DNA of 64,000 nucleotides from Nonomuraea coxensis DSM 45129 (GTDB lineage: Bacteria > Actinomycetota > Actinomycetes > Streptosporangiales > Streptosporangiaceae): assembly GCF_019397265.1 (NCBI RefSeq), contig NZ_CP068985.1, forward strand, positions 3,142,501-3,206,500, written 5' to 3'. This document shows, in pieces, positions 1-9,424 of this stretch. How positions within the stretch are numbered: the first letter of the stretch is position 1; the number at the start of each line of letters is the position of its first letter. Position numbers and translations under genes: made by a program. A model generated the notes under the pieces. That model had not been told where the DNA came from. It saw only the letters and a program-made list of their open reading frames with translations, and ran no database searches.

Positions 1-611
1 TCATCGAGCTCAAGCCGGTCGCCGACCGCGTCGGAGGGCTCGACCTCGTGCTCATCAGCCCCAACGACCCCGACGCGATGCTGCGGCACACCGACGAGTG
101 CCGCCAGCGCGGCATCCCGTTCGCGGCCGACATCTCCCAGCAGCTCGCCCGCATGGAGGACGACCAGATCCGCCAGCTCGTCGACGGCGCGGCCTACCTG
201 TTCTCCAACGACTACGAGAAGGGCCTGATCGAGCAGAAGACCGGCTGGTCCGACGAGGAGGTCCTGGCCAGGGTCGGCGTCCGGATCACCACGCTCGGCC
301 CCAAGGGCGCCGTCATCGACCGCCGGGGTGAGCCCTCCATCCAGGTCGCGCCCTCGCCCGAGCGCGGCAAGGCCGACCCCACGGGCGTCGGCGACGCCTT
401 CCGCGCCGGGTTCCTGGCCGCGCTGGCCTGGGGCCTGTCGCTGGAGCGCTGCGGCCAGGTGGGCAACCTCACCGCCACGCACGTGCTGGAGCGGGTCGGC
501 GGCCAGGAGTACGAGCTCGGCCAGACGGCCTTCCTGGAGCGCTTCGCCGCCGCGTACGGCGCCGACGCCGCGGCCGAGGTCGGCGCGCACGTGCGCTGCC
601 ACCACCCGTAG
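1..611 (+). CDS. PfkB-family kinase, adenosine kinase-like (5' end outside window)
   Basis: C-terminal 203 residues of a ribokinase/PfkB-fold sugar or nucleoside kinase; the frame is open from base 3, so the start lies upstream. The PfkB signature 2 is visible as DPTGVGDAFRAGF (from about base 375), with the catalytic Asp in GVGD, followed by an A..LE..G.QEY segment that resembles the C-terminus of mycobacterial AdoK. AdoK phosphorylates adenosine to AMP in purine salvage and also neighbours ctaC in mycobacteria. The substrate is inferred from this resemblance; another PfkB sugar kinase is possible. The gene ends just before a strong hairpin. Confidence 0.85.
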   Translation, partial: IELKPVADRVGGLDLVLISPNDPDAMLRHTDECRQRGIPFAADISQQLARMEDDQIRQLVDGAAYLFSNDYEKGLIEQKTGWSDEEVLARVGVRITTLGPKGAVIDRRGEPSIQVAPSPERGKADPTGVGDAFRAGFLAALAWGLSLERCGQVGNLTATHVLERVGGQEYELGQTAFLERFAAAYGADAAAEVGAHVRCHHP

Positions 612-638
612 CCGCGCTACAGCCCCCCGGACACGAGA

Positions 639-666
639 GACGCCCCCGCCCGAGGGCGGGGGCGTC
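639..666. terminator. Perfect 13-bp hairpin between convergent genes
   Basis: GACGCCCCCGCCC (639-651) and its exact complement (654-666) are separated by 2 nt. It lies between the kinase stop (611) and the CBS gene end (680), which converge, so it can serve both strands. There is no T-tract, as is usual in actinomycetes. Confidence 0.75.
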
Positions 667-679
667 GTCGCGCGCCCGC

Positions 680-1108
680 TCAGTCGTGCCCGTACACCCG
701 GTGCACGAACTCGGCGAGCTGGTCGTCCGGCAGGTGCTTGGCCAGGTCGGCCTCGCTGATCATGCCGACGATCCGGTCGCCGTCCATCACGGGCAGCCGC
801 TTGATGCGGTGCTCCTCCATGCGCGTCAGCGCCTCCTGGACGCTGGTGTCCGCCGTCACCCACACCAGGCCCGTGGCCAGCTCGCCGGCCGTCACCCGGG
901 CGGGGTCGTGGCCGGCCGCGACGCACTTCACCACGATGTCGCGGTCGGTGATGATGCCCGTCACGCGCTCGTCCGGCCCGCACACCGGCAGCGCGCCCAC
1001 GCCATGGGAGCGCATCATCTGCGCCGCCCGGTCCAGCGTCTCGTGCGCGCCGATGCACTCGGCTCCCGTGCTCATCACGTCGCGGGCGGTCTCGTGTCCG
1101 CCGGTCAT
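680..1108 (-). CDS. CBS-domain pair protein
   Basis: 142 residues made almost wholly of two CBS domains, roughly residues 8-65 and 75-132; both show the typical V/AL.VMD...G.I...D ending (GIITDRDI and GMISEADL). Such stand-alone Bateman modules bind adenine nucleotides and are related in size to mycobacterial hypoxic response protein 1. The ATG is preceded by a GGGGGTGAG Shine-Dalgarno. The ligand and partner cannot be told from sequence. It is monocistronic, converging on the upstream kinase. Confidence 0.85.
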   Translation of the reverse strand: MTGGHETARDVMSTGAECIGAHETLDRAAQMMRSHGVGALPVCGPDERVTGIITDRDIVVKCVAAGHDPARVTAGELATGLVWVTADTSVQEALTRMEEHRIKRLPVMDGDRIVGMISEADLAKHLPDDQLAEFVHRVYGHD

Positions 1109-1169
1109 GGCTCACCCCCGGTCGATCGGCTTGCGTACCAGGAGCCCCTACCCAGCCAAACCGGATAAA

Positions 1170-1415
1170 TCAGTAATTTCGCCTCACGTGTATCGCCCAG
1201 CCGCCCCCCGGCAGCTCGTACGACCCCACATGGCGGTGCGACTTCAGCCGGCACCAGGCCGGCACGTCGTTGTAGGCCGCCGGATCGTCGGCCAGCACCG
1301 CCACCACCGCGTTCAGCGGCACGGCGTTGATCTGCTCGGCGAGCATGATGATCGGGATCGGGCACTTCTTGCCGAGCGCGTCGATCGTCAAAGCCGGCTG
1401 CGTAACCTCGGTCAT
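1170..1415 (-). CDS. TusA/SirA-family sulfur carrier
   Basis: 81-residue protein with the family hallmark C-P-I-P (KKCPIPIIML) near residue 18; this Cys carries persulfide sulfur. The length is typical. Its ATG overlaps the stop of the upstream cysteine desulfurase (ATGA), with AGGAG 5 nt before the start. The pair therefore probably works as donor (desulfurase) and carrier (TusA) for sulfur relay. The final acceptor (tRNA, cofactor or respiratory metal centre) is unknown. Confidence 0.9.
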   Translation of the reverse strand: MTEVTQPALTIDALGKKCPIPIIMLAEQINAVPLNAVVAVLADDPAAYNDVPAWCRLKSHRHVGSYELPGGGWAIHVRRNY

Positions 1416-2542
1416 GCGACTCCTGCGTCCTGGCGGATGCGGCGCACCAGCTCGGGCAGCACGCCGAGGAACCTGTCGACCTCGGCCGCCGAAGCGCCCC
1501 TGGGCAGTGACACCCGGACATTGCCATGCGTGAGCACGCCCATCGCTTCGAGGACGTGCGATGGACGAAGCGTACTAGCGGTGCACGAACTCCCGGACGA
1601 CACGGCGAAGCCCGCCCGGTCGAGCTCGGTGAGCAGGGCCTCGCCGTCGACGTAGAGACAGGAGAAGGTGACGATGTGCGGCGCCCGGTCCACCGGGTCG
1701 CCGATCACCTCCACGTCGGGGACGATCCCCGGCACCGTCTCCCTGATCCTGTCCACCAGCGCGGACAGCCGCGCCTGCTCCTCCGCCGCCTCGGCGGCCG
1801 TCGCGCGCAGCGCCGCCGCCGCGGCCACGATCGCGGGGACGTTCTCGAAGCCCGGCACCCGCCGCCGCTCCCGCTCGTCCTCCGGCAGGAACGAGCGGAA
1901 CCTGGTGCCCTTGCGCACCACCAGCACGCCCACCCCGGCCGGGCCGCCCCACTTGTGGGCGCTGGCGGTGAGCACCGACCAGCCCGCGGGGACCGGCATG
2001 CGGCCCGCCGTCTGGGCGGCGTCCACCAGCAGGGGCACGCCGTGCTCGCGGCAGGCCGCGGCGGCCTCGGCCACCGGCTGCGTCGTGCCCACCTCGTGGT
2101 TTGCCGTCTGCAGGCAGGCGAGGGCGGTGCCCGGCCCCGCCACGGCCTCGGCGAACCGGGCGGGATCGACCCTGCCGGTGATTCCGACGCCCACGGTCTC
2201 GACCGTGCCGCCCTCGCGTTCGTGCAGCTGGGCCGCGTGCAGCACGCTGGAGTGCTCGACCGCCGAGACCACCAGGTGGCGTCCGGCCCTGCGCCTTCCG
2301 TGTAGGGTGCCGAGGACGCCGAGATGCACGGCCTGCGTGCCGGACGCGGTGAACGACACCTCGTCCGCGCGCGCGCCGAGCGCCTCGGCGACCTCCGTGC
2401 GGGCCTGCTCCAGCAGCAGGTGCGCGCGGCGGGCCTGGCCGTACAGTCTCGCGGGATCGGCCCAGCCGACGTCGATCGCCGCCAGCAGCGCCTCGCGCGC
2501 CTGCGGGTGGAGCGGCTCGCTCGAGGCCGCGTCGAAATACGC
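1412..2542 (-). CDS. Cysteine desulfurase-like class V aminotransferase
   Basis: PLP fold-type I protein of 376 residues from the GTG at 2542 (starts VAYFDAASSEPLHPQAREAL). The PLP-binding Lys sits in SAHKWGGPAG; a conserved DAAQTAGR segment and a late SGSSCTAS Cys loop match IscS/NifS-type desulfurases, which convert cysteine to alanine plus persulfide. An upstream in-frame GTG at 2608 would add 22 residues of poor character. It is translationally coupled to tusA. A sulfur-transfer role follows from the family and the neighbour. Confidence 0.85.
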   Translation of the reverse strand, partial: AYFDAASSEPLHPQAREALLAAIDVGWADPARLYGQARRAHLLLEQARTEVAEALGARADEVSFTASGTQAVHLGVLGTLHGRRRAGRHLVVSAVEHSSVLHAAQLHEREGGTVETVGVGITGRVDPARFAEAVAGPGTALACLQTANHEVGTTQPVAEAAAACREHGVPLLVDAAQTAGRMPVPAGWSVLTASAHKWGGPAGVGVLVVRKGTRFRSFLPEDERERRRVPGFENVPAIVAAAAALRATAAEAAEEQARLSALVDRIRETVPGIVPDVEVIGDPVDRAPHIVTFSCLYVDGEALLTELDRAGFAVSSGSSCTASTLRPSHVLEAMGVLTHGNVRVSLPRGASAAEVDRFLGVLPELVRRIRQDAGVA

Positions 2543-2696
2543 CACGAGACCAATCGTCCCACTTGCGACCCCACCGAGGGGTCGCGCGGGGGGGCGGGCC
2601 ACCTGCACGCTAATGTGTTCTGCATTCAGTTGTGCATGGGAAATACGAGCACCCGAGGGAAAGACCCTTGGGCTTCATCTGTGGGGTAGGCGATCC

Positions 2697-3524
2697 GTGA
2701 GTCCGACTCGCCGTACGCGGCGTTCGTTGGCCCGGCGCAGGGTGCCACGCGCCGCCGCTCTGGCGTTGCTGCTGGCCACTGCTACGGCGTGTGCTAATGA
2801 CGTGCCCGAGGCCGACTGGTCTCGTGGCTTGCTTCCCGACCACGTCACCGTGCAGGGCGGCATAGTCCAGTCCCTGTGGAACGGGGCCTGGATCGCCGCG
2901 CTCGCCACGGGCGCCGTCGTCATCGTCCTGATTCTGTGGGCCTCCTTCTTCCACCGGAAGCGCCGGGCCAAGGCCGACCTGCCGCCGCAGGTGCGCTACA
3001 ACCTGCCGATCGAGATGCTCTACACCTTGATCCCGCTGGTCATGGTGTCGGTGTTCTTCTTCTTCACCGCGCGCGACAGCGAGGCCCTGACCAAGGTGGA
3101 CGGCGACGCGCCGGTCAAGGTCAAGGTGGAGGCGTTCCAGTGGAGCTGGCGCTTCACGACGACGTTCAACGGCAAGGAGTCGAAGCCGGTCGCCGGCACG
3201 CCGGTGCACGACTACAACCAGGGCCCGCAGCTCGTCCTTCCGGTCAACCAGAAGGTCGAGTTCGACCTGTCGACGGACGACGTCATCCACTCCTTCTGGG
3301 TGCCGGAGTTCCTGTTCAAGCGTGACGTCATCCCCGGCATCCCCGAGGGCAACCCGGGCCGGAAGTTCCAGATCACGACCCTGAACAAGCCGGGCGTCTA
3401 CGCCGGGCGCTGCGCCGAGCTGTGCGGTGTCGACCACAGCCGCATGCTGTTCTCCGTCAAGCTCGTCTCGCAGCAAGAGTTCGACCAGTACATCGCGACA
3501 AACCAGGCTGGGAGCGCCCAGTGA
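2697..3524 (+). CDS. ctaC: Cytochrome c oxidase subunit II
   Basis: 275 residues from GTG 2697. An Arg-rich start and hydrophobic stretch end at Cys32 (TATAC), a probable lipoprotein signal. Two membrane helices follow (about 52-74 and 96-118), then a periplasmic cupredoxin domain. The CuA ligands are visible: H in [11 protein letters not shown], then C239-x3-C243-x3-H247-x2-M250 ([12 protein letters not shown]). It accepts electrons from the fused cytochrome c of the bcc complex and passes them to subunit I. It overlaps ctaD by GTGA. Longer upstream readings in this frame are antisense to the desulfurase and are not real. Confidence 0.97.
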   Translation: MSPTRRTRRSLARRRVPRAAALALLLATATACANDVPEADWSRGLLPDHVTVQGGIVQSLWNGAWIAALATGAVVIVLILWASFFHRKRRAKADLPPQVRYNLPIEMLYTLIPLVMVSVFFFFTARDSEALTKVDGDAPVKVKVEAFQWSWRFTTTFNGKESKPVAGTPVHDYNQGPQLVLPVNQKVEFDLSTDDVIHSFWVPEFLFKRDVIPGIPEGNPGRKFQITTLNKPGVYAGRCAELCGVDHSRMLFSVKLVSQQEFDQYIATNQAGSAQ

Positions 3525-5221
3525 CCGCCATCCAAGATCCACCGGTCCGCACACCGGTCATCCGGCCCGTCACCAAGGGCCAGATCATCGCGAAGTGGAT
3601 GTCGTCCACTGATCACAAGATCATTGGGCACATGTACCTCATCACGTCGTTCGTGTTCTTCCTGATCGGCGGCGTGATGGCGCTGATCATGCGGGCGGAG
3701 CTGGCGCAGCCGGGGCTGCAGTTCACCAGCAACGAGCAGTTCAACCAGCTGTTCACCATGCACGGCACGATCATGCTGCTCATGTTCGCGACGCCGCTGT
3801 TCGCCGGCTTCGCCAACGAGCTCATGCCGCTGCAGATCGGCGCCCCCGACGTGGCCTTCCCGCGCCTCAACATGGTGAGCTACTGGCTCTACCTGTTCGG
3901 CAGCATCATCGCGGTGAGCGGCTTCTTCACCCCCGGCGGCGCGGCCTCCTTCGGCTGGTTCGCCTACACGCCGCTCTCCAACGCGATCAACTCGCCCGGC
4001 ATCGGCGGCGACCTGTGGCTCATGGGCCTCGCGCTGTCCGGTCTCGGCACGATCCTCGGCGCGGTCAACTTCATCACCACGATCATCTGCATGCGCGCCC
4101 CCGGCATGACGATGTTCCGGATGCCGATCTTCACCTGGAACATCCTGCTCACCAGCATGCTCGTGCTGATGGCCTTCCCGGTGCTGGCCGCCGCGCTGCT
4201 CGCGCTGGAGGCCGACCGCAAGCTCGGCACGCACATCTTCGACTCCGAGAACGGCGGGGCGCTGCTGTGGCAGCACCTGTTCTGGTTCTTCGGGCATCCC
4301 GAGGTCTACATCATCGCGCTGCCGTTCTTCGGCATCGTCACCGAGATCCTGCCGGTCTTCAGCCGTAAGCCGATCTTCGGTTACATCAGCCTCGTCGGCG
4401 CGACCATCGCGATCGCGGGTCTGTCCATCACGGTCTGGGCGCACCACATGTTCCCGACCGGACAGGTCCTGTTGCCGTTCTTCTCGTTCATGACGTTCCT
4501 CATCGCGGTGCCGACGGGCGTGAAGTTCTTCAACTGGATCGGCACGATGTGGCGGGGGCACCTGAGCTTCGAGTCGCCGATGCTGTTCTCGGTCGGCTTC
4601 CTCATCACGTTCCTCCTGGGCGGCCTGACGGGCGTCATCCTGGCCTCGCCGCCGCTCGACTTCCACATCAGCGACACCTACTTCGTCGTCGCCCACTTCC
4701 ACTACGTGGTCTTCGGCACCGTCGTGTTCGCCATGTTCGCGGGCTTCTACTTCTGGTGGCCCAAGTTCACCGGCAGGATGCTCAACGACAAGCTGGGCAA
4801 GCTGCACTTCTGGCTGCTGTTCATCGGCTTCCACGCCACGTTCCTGGTGCAGCACTGGCTCGGTGTGGCGGGCTTCCCGCGCCGCTACGCCGACTACAGC
4901 GCGGCCGACAAGTTCACCGACCTCAACATGATCTCGTCGGTGGGCGCGTTCGTCCTCGGCCTGTCCACGCTGCCGTTCCTCTACAACGTCTGGCAGACCT
5001 GGCGCAGCGCGCCCAAGGTCACCGTGGACGACCCGTGGGGCTACGGCGGCTCGCTGGAGTGGGCCACCTCCTGCCCGCCGCCGCGGCACAACTTCACCTC
5101 GCTGCCGCCCATCAGGTCCGAGCGTCCCGCGTTCGACCTGCGCTTCCCGCACACGTCCGCAAACTCGTCCCACAAGAGCGACGCCAAGGCTGACAAGCCG
5201 GCCGGGGAGGTCGAGGCCTGA
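3521..5221 (+). CDS. ctaD: Cytochrome c oxidase subunit I (aa3)
   Basis: 566 residues from the GTG that overlaps the ctaC stop. This is a twelve-helix heme-copper oxidase core. The proton/copper site is visible as GHPEVY (CuB His and cross-linked Tyr), WAHHMF (CuB His pair) and HFHYV (heme a3 and heme a His). It catalyses four-electron reduction of oxygen to water with proton pumping in the cytoplasmic membrane. It begins with a cytoplasmic tail before the conserved STDHK. The stop codon overlaps the ctaF ATG by one base. Confidence 0.98.
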   Translation: MTAIQDPPVRTPVIRPVTKGQIIAKWMSSTDHKIIGHMYLITSFVFFLIGGVMALIMRAELAQPGLQFTSNEQFNQLFTMHGTIMLLMFATPLFAGFANELMPLQIGAPDVAFPRLNMVSYWLYLFGSIIAVSGFFTPGGAASFGWFAYTPLSNAINSPGIGGDLWLMGLALSGLGTILGAVNFITTIICMRAPGMTMFRMPIFTWNILLTSMLVLMAFPVLAAALLALEADRKLGTHIFDSENGGALLWQHLFWFFGHPEVYIIALPFFGIVTEILPVFSRKPIFGYISLVGATIAIAGLSITVWAHHMFPTGQVLLPFFSFMTFLIAVPTGVKFFNWIGTMWRGHLSFESPMLFSVGFLITFLLGGLTGVILASPPLDFHISDTYFVVAHFHYVVFGTVVFAMFAGFYFWWPKFTGRMLNDKLGKLHFWLLFIGFHATFLVQHWLGVAGFPRRYADYSAADKFTDLNMISSVGAFVLGLSTLPFLYNVWQTWRSAPKVTVDDPWGYGGSLEWATSCPPPRHNFTSLPPIRSERPAFDLRFPHTSANSSHKSDAKADKPAGEVEA

Positions 5222-5634
5222 TGAAGGTCCAGGGTTGGCTGTTCCTGCTGTGCGGCCTGTTCTTCGCCGGCGTCGACGTCGCCTACTGGTTCTGGACCAA
5301 GGCGGCGACGGGCGAGGGTGAGCCGGTCGGCACCACCGCGATGGCCATCTCGGTCGGCTTCGCGTTCATGGTCGGCTACTACCTGATGTTCACCGCGCGG
5401 CGCATCGGCGCCCAGCCGGAGGACAACAAGCAGGCCGACATCAGCGACGGCGCGGGCGAGATCGGCTTCTTCAGCCCGAGCAGCTGGTGGCCGCTGTTCC
5501 TGTGCCTGGCGGCGGCCTTCGCCTTCGCCGGGTTCGTGATCGGCTTCTGGATGTTCCTGATCGGCGTCTTCCTGGTCATCCTGGCCATGATCGGGTTCGT
5601 CTTCCAGTACTACCGGGGCAACTTCTCGCACTGA
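5221..5634 (+). CDS. ctaF: Actinobacterial cytochrome c oxidase subunit IV
   Basis: 137-residue membrane protein with four predicted helices (about 5-25, 43-60, 89-108, 110-130), matching the small actinobacteria-specific subunit IV found in the bcc-aa3 supercomplex. Its ATG overlaps the ctaD stop (TGATG), so translation is coupled. There are no cofactor ligands; the role is structural. A T-tailed hairpin follows. Confidence 0.93.
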   Translation: MKVQGWLFLLCGLFFAGVDVAYWFWTKAATGEGEPVGTTAMAISVGFAFMVGYYLMFTARRIGAQPEDNKQADISDGAGEIGFFSPSSWWPLFLCLAAAFAFAGFVIGFWMFLIGVFLVILAMIGFVFQYYRGNFSH

Positions 5635-5652
5635 GCGGGGCCCGGCCGCTGA

Positions 5653-5691
5653 GCGGGCGCCCTCCCTCTTGGGGGATGGCGTCCGCTTTTT
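5653..5691 (+). terminator. Terminator of ctaC-ctaD-ctaF
   Basis: GCGGGCGCC (5653-5661) pairs with GGCGTCCGC (5678-5686) with one G-T pair; an inner CTCCC/GGGGG extends the stem and five T residues follow. Confidence 0.85.
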
Positions 5692-5784
5692 GGCGTTCTT
5701 TACCAGTGTCCGGATGCGCCTATTCGGTCACTCAGGGTAATAAAGGAGGCAGAAGCGGACCGACCTTGGGCGAGGGAGTCATTC

Positions 5785-6993
5785 GTGGAGCGCGGAGCGT
5801 ATGGAACGGCCGGCCTGCTGGCCGTGGCCCTGCTGGCGGCCTGCTCGGCGTGCTCGGCGGGCGACGGCGGGAAGGACACGACCGCCATGGCCGGTGGGGC
5901 TCGTACGGCCTCGGTGGCGTTCTCCCCGCGTGACAAGAGCGCGGAGGTGCCGACCGACCAGCCCGTGGTCGTCTCGGCCACCGGCGGCAAGCTGACCGGC
6001 GTGCGCGTGGACGGCGGCAAGGCGGGCAAGCTGCCGGGCGTCCTGAGCTCCGACGGCACCCGCTGGCGCAGCACCGCCACCGCCCGCCCCGGCACCGCCT
6101 ACACGGTCACCGCGGTCTCCGTGGACCCGTCGGGCAAGCGGAGCGAGGCCACCAGCACGTTCACGACGGTGAAGGCCAAGGGCACCTTCGACATCGCGAA
6201 CATCACCCCGAACAAGAACGACACGGGGCTGACGGTCGGCGTCGGCATGCCCATCATGATCACCTTCGACAAGCCGGTCACCGACCGCGTCTCGATCGAG
6301 CGCAACCTCATCGTGCGCAGCAGCAAGCCGGTCGAGGGCGCCTGGCACTGGTTCGACTCCTCGCACGTGGACTTCCGGCCCAAGGAGTACTGGCCGGCCC
6401 ACACGAAGGTCCGCCTGGAGGCCAAGCTGGCCGGCGTGCGCGGCGCCCCCGGCCTGTACGGCAAGCGCGACGTGAAGCTCGACTTCAAGATCGGCCGCTC
6501 GCAGATCACCAAGGGCAGCACCGACGAGCACGTGCTGTACGTCCGCCGCGACGGCAAGCGCGTCAGGACCATGCCGATGAGCGCCGGCCAGGGCGGCCAG
6601 TGGAAGTACTACACCACCTCCGGCATCCACCTGGCGATGTCCCGTGAGCCGGTCACCGTCATGACCTCGCCGGGCATCGGACCCGGCCAGTCCGGCTACT
6701 ACCAGCTCACCGTCTACAACACCGTGCGCATCTCCAACAGCGGCGAGTACGTGCACAGCGCCCCATGGTCGGTCGGCTCCCAGGGCAACTCCAACGTCAG
6801 CCACGGCTGCGTGAACGTCAGCCCGGAGAACGCCGCCTGGTTCATCAAGAACACCCTGATCGGCGATCCGATCATCATCACCGGCACGCCGCGCAAGCTG
6901 GAGCCGACGAACGGCTGGGGCCACTGGCAGGAGAAGTGGCACGAGTGGCTGAAGTGGAGCACGCTCAAGGCGGGCCCGACCATCACGTTCTGA
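5785..6993 (+). CDS. L,D-transpeptidase lipoprotein (YkuD)
   Basis: 402 residues from a GTG preceded by GAGGGAG. The signal peptide ends in a lipobox LLAAC with Cys20. Two Ig-like domains (about 45-260) precede a YkuD catalytic domain. The active-site set is visible: H324 and the S-H340-G-C342-V-N motif, with the nucleophile Cys342. The enzyme makes 3-3 cross-links in peptidoglycan at the outer face of the membrane. Size and layout match the Ig-Ig-YkuD class of mycobacterial LdtMt proteins. Spacing to ctaF (150 nt, with a terminator) suggests its own promoter. Confidence 0.93.
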   Translation: MERGAYGTAGLLAVALLAACSACSAGDGGKDTTAMAGGARTASVAFSPRDKSAEVPTDQPVVVSATGGKLTGVRVDGGKAGKLPGVLSSDGTRWRSTATARPGTAYTVTAVSVDPSGKRSEATSTFTTVKAKGTFDIANITPNKNDTGLTVGVGMPIMITFDKPVTDRVSIERNLIVRSSKPVEGAWHWFDSSHVDFRPKEYWPAHTKVRLEAKLAGVRGAPGLYGKRDVKLDFKIGRSQITKGSTDEHVLYVRRDGKRVRTMPMSAGQGGQWKYYTTSGIHLAMSREPVTVMTSPGIGPGQSGYYQLTVYNTVRISNSGEYVHSAPWSVGSQGNSNVSHGCVNVSPENAAWFIKNTLIGDPIIITGTPRKLEPTNGWGHWQEKWHEWLKWSTLKAGPTITF

Positions 6994-7001
6994 GCACGAG
7001 A

Positions 7002-7035
7002 AAGGCGCGCCCTCCTTCGCGCGGGGGCGCGCCTT
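7002..7035. terminator. Hairpin after L,D-transpeptidase
   Basis: AAGGCGCGCCC (7002-7012) and GGGCGCGCCTT (7025-7035) are exact complements with a 12-nt loop. It starts 8 nt after the stop codon, and trpD converges on it. Confidence 0.8.
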
Positions 7036-7105
7036 CGCCGTGCGGGCTCAGGTGCGGGCTCAGCCCGCGGCCCGGTCGTGCGGGGGCTCAGAGCGAGCCG
7101 GGGGC

Positions 7106-8143
7106 TCAGAACGAGCCGCTGACCTCGACCCAGCGCTCCAGGACGGCCTTGGCCGCCCCTGAGTCGACCGCCTGGGCCGCGCGCTCGTAGCCGGCCTTCA
7201 TGGAGGCGTCCAGGTCGTCCCCGGGGCCCTCGTGGGCCACCAGGGCCGCGGCGGCGTTGAGCAGCACGGCGTCGCGCACGGGGCCGCTCGCGCCGCCCAG
7301 CACGTCGTGCACGGCCTGGGCGTTGAAGGCGACGTCGCCGCCGCGCAGCGCGCCCACGTCGGCGCGCGGGATGCCGAGGACCCGGGGGTCGAACGTGGTC
7401 TGCGTGGCCGCGCCGTCCCTGACCACCCAGACGGTGGAGGTGCCGGCGATGGTCAGCTCGTCGAGGCCGTCGTCGCCGCGGAAGACGAGGGCGGTGACGC
7501 CGCGCTCGGCGAAGACGCCGGCCAGCACGGGCAGCATGCGGGCGTCGTAGACGCCGATGGCCTGGGCGGTGGGCCGGGCCGGGTTGGTGAGCGGGCCGAG
7601 GAAGTTGAAGATCGTCGGGATGCCGATCTCCTTGCGGGTGGGACCGGCGAAGCGCAGCGCGGGGTGGTAGACGGGCGCGAAGCAGAACGCGATGCCCGCC
7701 TCGCTCGCCACCCGCGCCGTCTGCTCGGGCGTGAGATCCAGGCGGATGCCCAGGTGCTCCAGGACGTCGGCGGCCCCGCACGAGGAGGAGGCGGCCCGGT
7801 TGCCGTGCTTGACCACGCGCGCGCCGGCCGCCGCGGTGACGATGGCGGCCATCGTCGAGACGTTGACGGTGTGGGCGCGGTCGCCGCCGGTGCCGACGAT
7901 GTCGACCACGGGCCCCTCGACCCGCAGCGGCGTGGCGAACTCCAGCATGGTGCGGGCCAGGCCCACCACCTCCGACACCGACTCGCCCTTCGCGCGCAGG
8001 GCGGTCACGAACCCCGCGATCTGCGAGGGCGTCGCGGTGCCGGACATGATCTCCCGCATCGCCCAGGCCGTCTCGTCCGAGGTGAGGTGCTCTCCCGCGA
8101 GAAGAGCCGACAGCAGGGCGGGCCAGGTCGTCCGGGAGTCCAT
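7106..8143 (-). CDS. trpD: Anthranilate phosphoribosyltransferase
   Basis: 345 residues from ATG 8143 (AGGTG 4-5 nt upstream); a GTG two codons earlier directly follows the stop of the neighbour and is the alternative start. The PRPP-binding GTGGD loop ([18 protein letters not shown]) and the anthranilate-site [12 protein letters not shown] are intact. It transfers phosphoribose to anthranilate in tryptophan synthesis. It is not in a trp operon here; next to ctaE/qcr it keeps the position seen in mycobacteria and Streptomyces. Confidence 0.97.
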   Translation of the reverse strand: MDSRTTWPALLSALLAGEHLTSDETAWAMREIMSGTATPSQIAGFVTALRAKGESVSEVVGLARTMLEFATPLRVEGPVVDIVGTGGDRAHTVNVSTMAAIVTAAAGARVVKHGNRAASSSCGAADVLEHLGIRLDLTPEQTARVASEAGIAFCFAPVYHPALRFAGPTRKEIGIPTIFNFLGPLTNPARPTAQAIGVYDARMLPVLAGVFAERGVTALVFRGDDGLDELTIAGTSTVWVVRDGAATQTTFDPRVLGIPRADVGALRGGDVAFNAQAVHDVLGGASGPVRDAVLLNAAAALVAHEGPGDDLDASMKAGYERAAQAVDSGAAKAVLERWVEVSGSF

Positions 8144-8149
8144 GGGCAC

Positions 8150-8548
8150 CTACTTAGCGTTGAGTCGGGTGGAGTTGCGACGGCGCATGAGGTCGGCCAC
8201 CGTGTCGGCCAGCACCATGGGCTCCAGGGGCTGGGGGACGACGGCGTCGGCCTTGGACCACTCGGCCAGCCAGCGGTCGTCGCGGCGGGCGATGAGCAGG
8301 CAGATCGGCGGGCAGTCGTAGACCTCGTCCTTGGCCTGGCGGGAGACGCCCATGCCGCCGGCGGGCTGGGTCTCGCCGTCGAGGACGGCCACGTCGATCT
8401 CCCCGGACCCCAGCCACTGGTGGACCTTCGGCTCGGTGGCGCACTCCACGATCTCGACCAGGGGGACGTCCGCCGCGGGCCGCCTGCCGATGGCCTGGAT
8501 CACCTCAGCCCTCGTGGCGGCGTCGTCGCTGTAGACGAGGACCCTCAT
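8150..8548 (-). CDS. Receiver-domain-like regulator
   Basis: 132 residues starting [15 protein letters not shown]. The fold reads as a lone response-regulator receiver: acidic pair DD near residues 8-9, a candidate phospho-acceptor in IDVAVLDGE, and a [13 protein letters not shown] beta-alpha unit. The usual late Lys is missing; the equivalent place reads [11 protein letters not shown]. No output domain and no kinase lie nearby. The stop abuts the trpD start, so the two are probably co-transcribed, with the gene divergent from ctaE. Frames reading further upstream run through the promoter region and are not supported. Confidence 0.8.
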   Translation of the reverse strand: MRVLVYSDDAATRAEVIQAIGRRPAADVPLVEIVECATEPKVHQWLGSGEIDVAVLDGETQPAGGMGVSRQAKDEVYDCPPICLLIARRDDRWLAEWSKADAVVPQPLEPMVLADTVADLMRRRNSTRLNAK

Positions 8549-8756
8549 CGTGTCGTCGGTGCTGCCTGATGACGTCACTGTCGCGCTCACTATCGGTCGT
8601 AGCGGTATGGTCACCCTGGATGGTACCGGTGCTCCGGCGTGCAGACCCAGGCCGCCGCCCCAGAGGGGCGTTTTGCGGCAATTATCCCAGGTTGGTGGCC
8701 GGTTTGTACCTCCTAACGGGGGGTCGTGCGCCGGACCGACCCAGGGAGCCGCAATA

Positions 8757-9410
8757 ATGCTGCCCGTGGCGACAGCATCCGCAATAACTTCGACGACGAC
8801 AGCACAGCCGTTCCGCAGACCCAACCTGGTCAGCGTCGGGACGATCGTCTGGCTGTCCTCCGAGCTCATGTTCTTCGCGGCGCTGTTCGCGATGTACTTC
8901 ACCATCCGGTCGGTGAGCATCGGCAAGGGCCTCGACTGGGGTCCCGCGCTCCTGCCCGCAGGCGCGCACGCCGCCGAAGGCGCTCACCTGAACATCCCGT
9001 TCGCGACGGTCAACACGATCATCCTGGTGCTGTCGAGTGTGACGTGCCAGCTCGGCGTGTGGGCCGCGGAGAAGGGGCAGGTCGGCAAGCTCCGCTTCTG
9101 GTACATCGTCAGCTTCCTCATGGGCGCGGTCTTCGTGGCCGGGCAGCTGTACGAGTACATGGAGCTGGCGTCAGAGGGCGCGACCCTGTCCGCTAACGCC
9201 TACACCTCGGTGTTCTACCTGACGACGGGCTTCCACGGCCTGCACGTGACCGGTGGCCTGATCGCGTTCCTGTTCATGCTGGGACGCACGTACGCCGCGA
9301 AGCGCTTCACGCATGAGCAGGCCACCAGCGCGATCGTCGTGTCCTACTACTGGCACTTCGTCGACGTCGTCTGGATCGGTCTTTTCGCGACCATCTACAT
9401 CATTCGGTAA
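8757..9410 (+). CDS. ctaE: Cytochrome c oxidase subunit III
   Basis: 217 residues from ATG 8757, with GGGAG 9 nt upstream; a GTG at 8766 is an alternative. Five membrane helices of the short actinobacterial subunit III, with the conserved [17 protein letters not shown] opening, the G-F-H-G-L-H segment and the closing [10 protein letters not shown]. It binds next to subunit I and keeps proton uptake active. It is the first gene of the ctaE-qcrC-qcrA-qcrB operon; the 208 nt upstream hold the divergent promoters. Confidence 0.97.
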   Translation: MLPVATASAITSTTTAQPFRRPNLVSVGTIVWLSSELMFFAALFAMYFTIRSVSIGKGLDWGPALLPAGAHAAEGAHLNIPFATVNTIILVLSSVTCQLGVWAAEKGQVGKLRFWYIVSFLMGAVFVAGQLYEYMELASEGATLSANAYTSVFYLTTGFHGLHVTGGLIAFLFMLGRTYAAKRFTHEQATSAIVVSYYWHFVDVVWIGLFATIYIIR

Positions 9411-9424
9411 GGAACGGGATCTCT

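Noticed and set aside
1668..2696. N-terminal extension of the ctaC frame
   Set aside because: Antisense to the cysteine desulfurase; the CtaC signal sequence starts at GTG 2697.
3398..5173. 591-codon open frame on the minus strand opposite ctaD
   Set aside because: Composition is Arg/Glu/His-rich antisense of a GC-rich gene; no family, no ribosome site; ctaD on the plus strand is certain.
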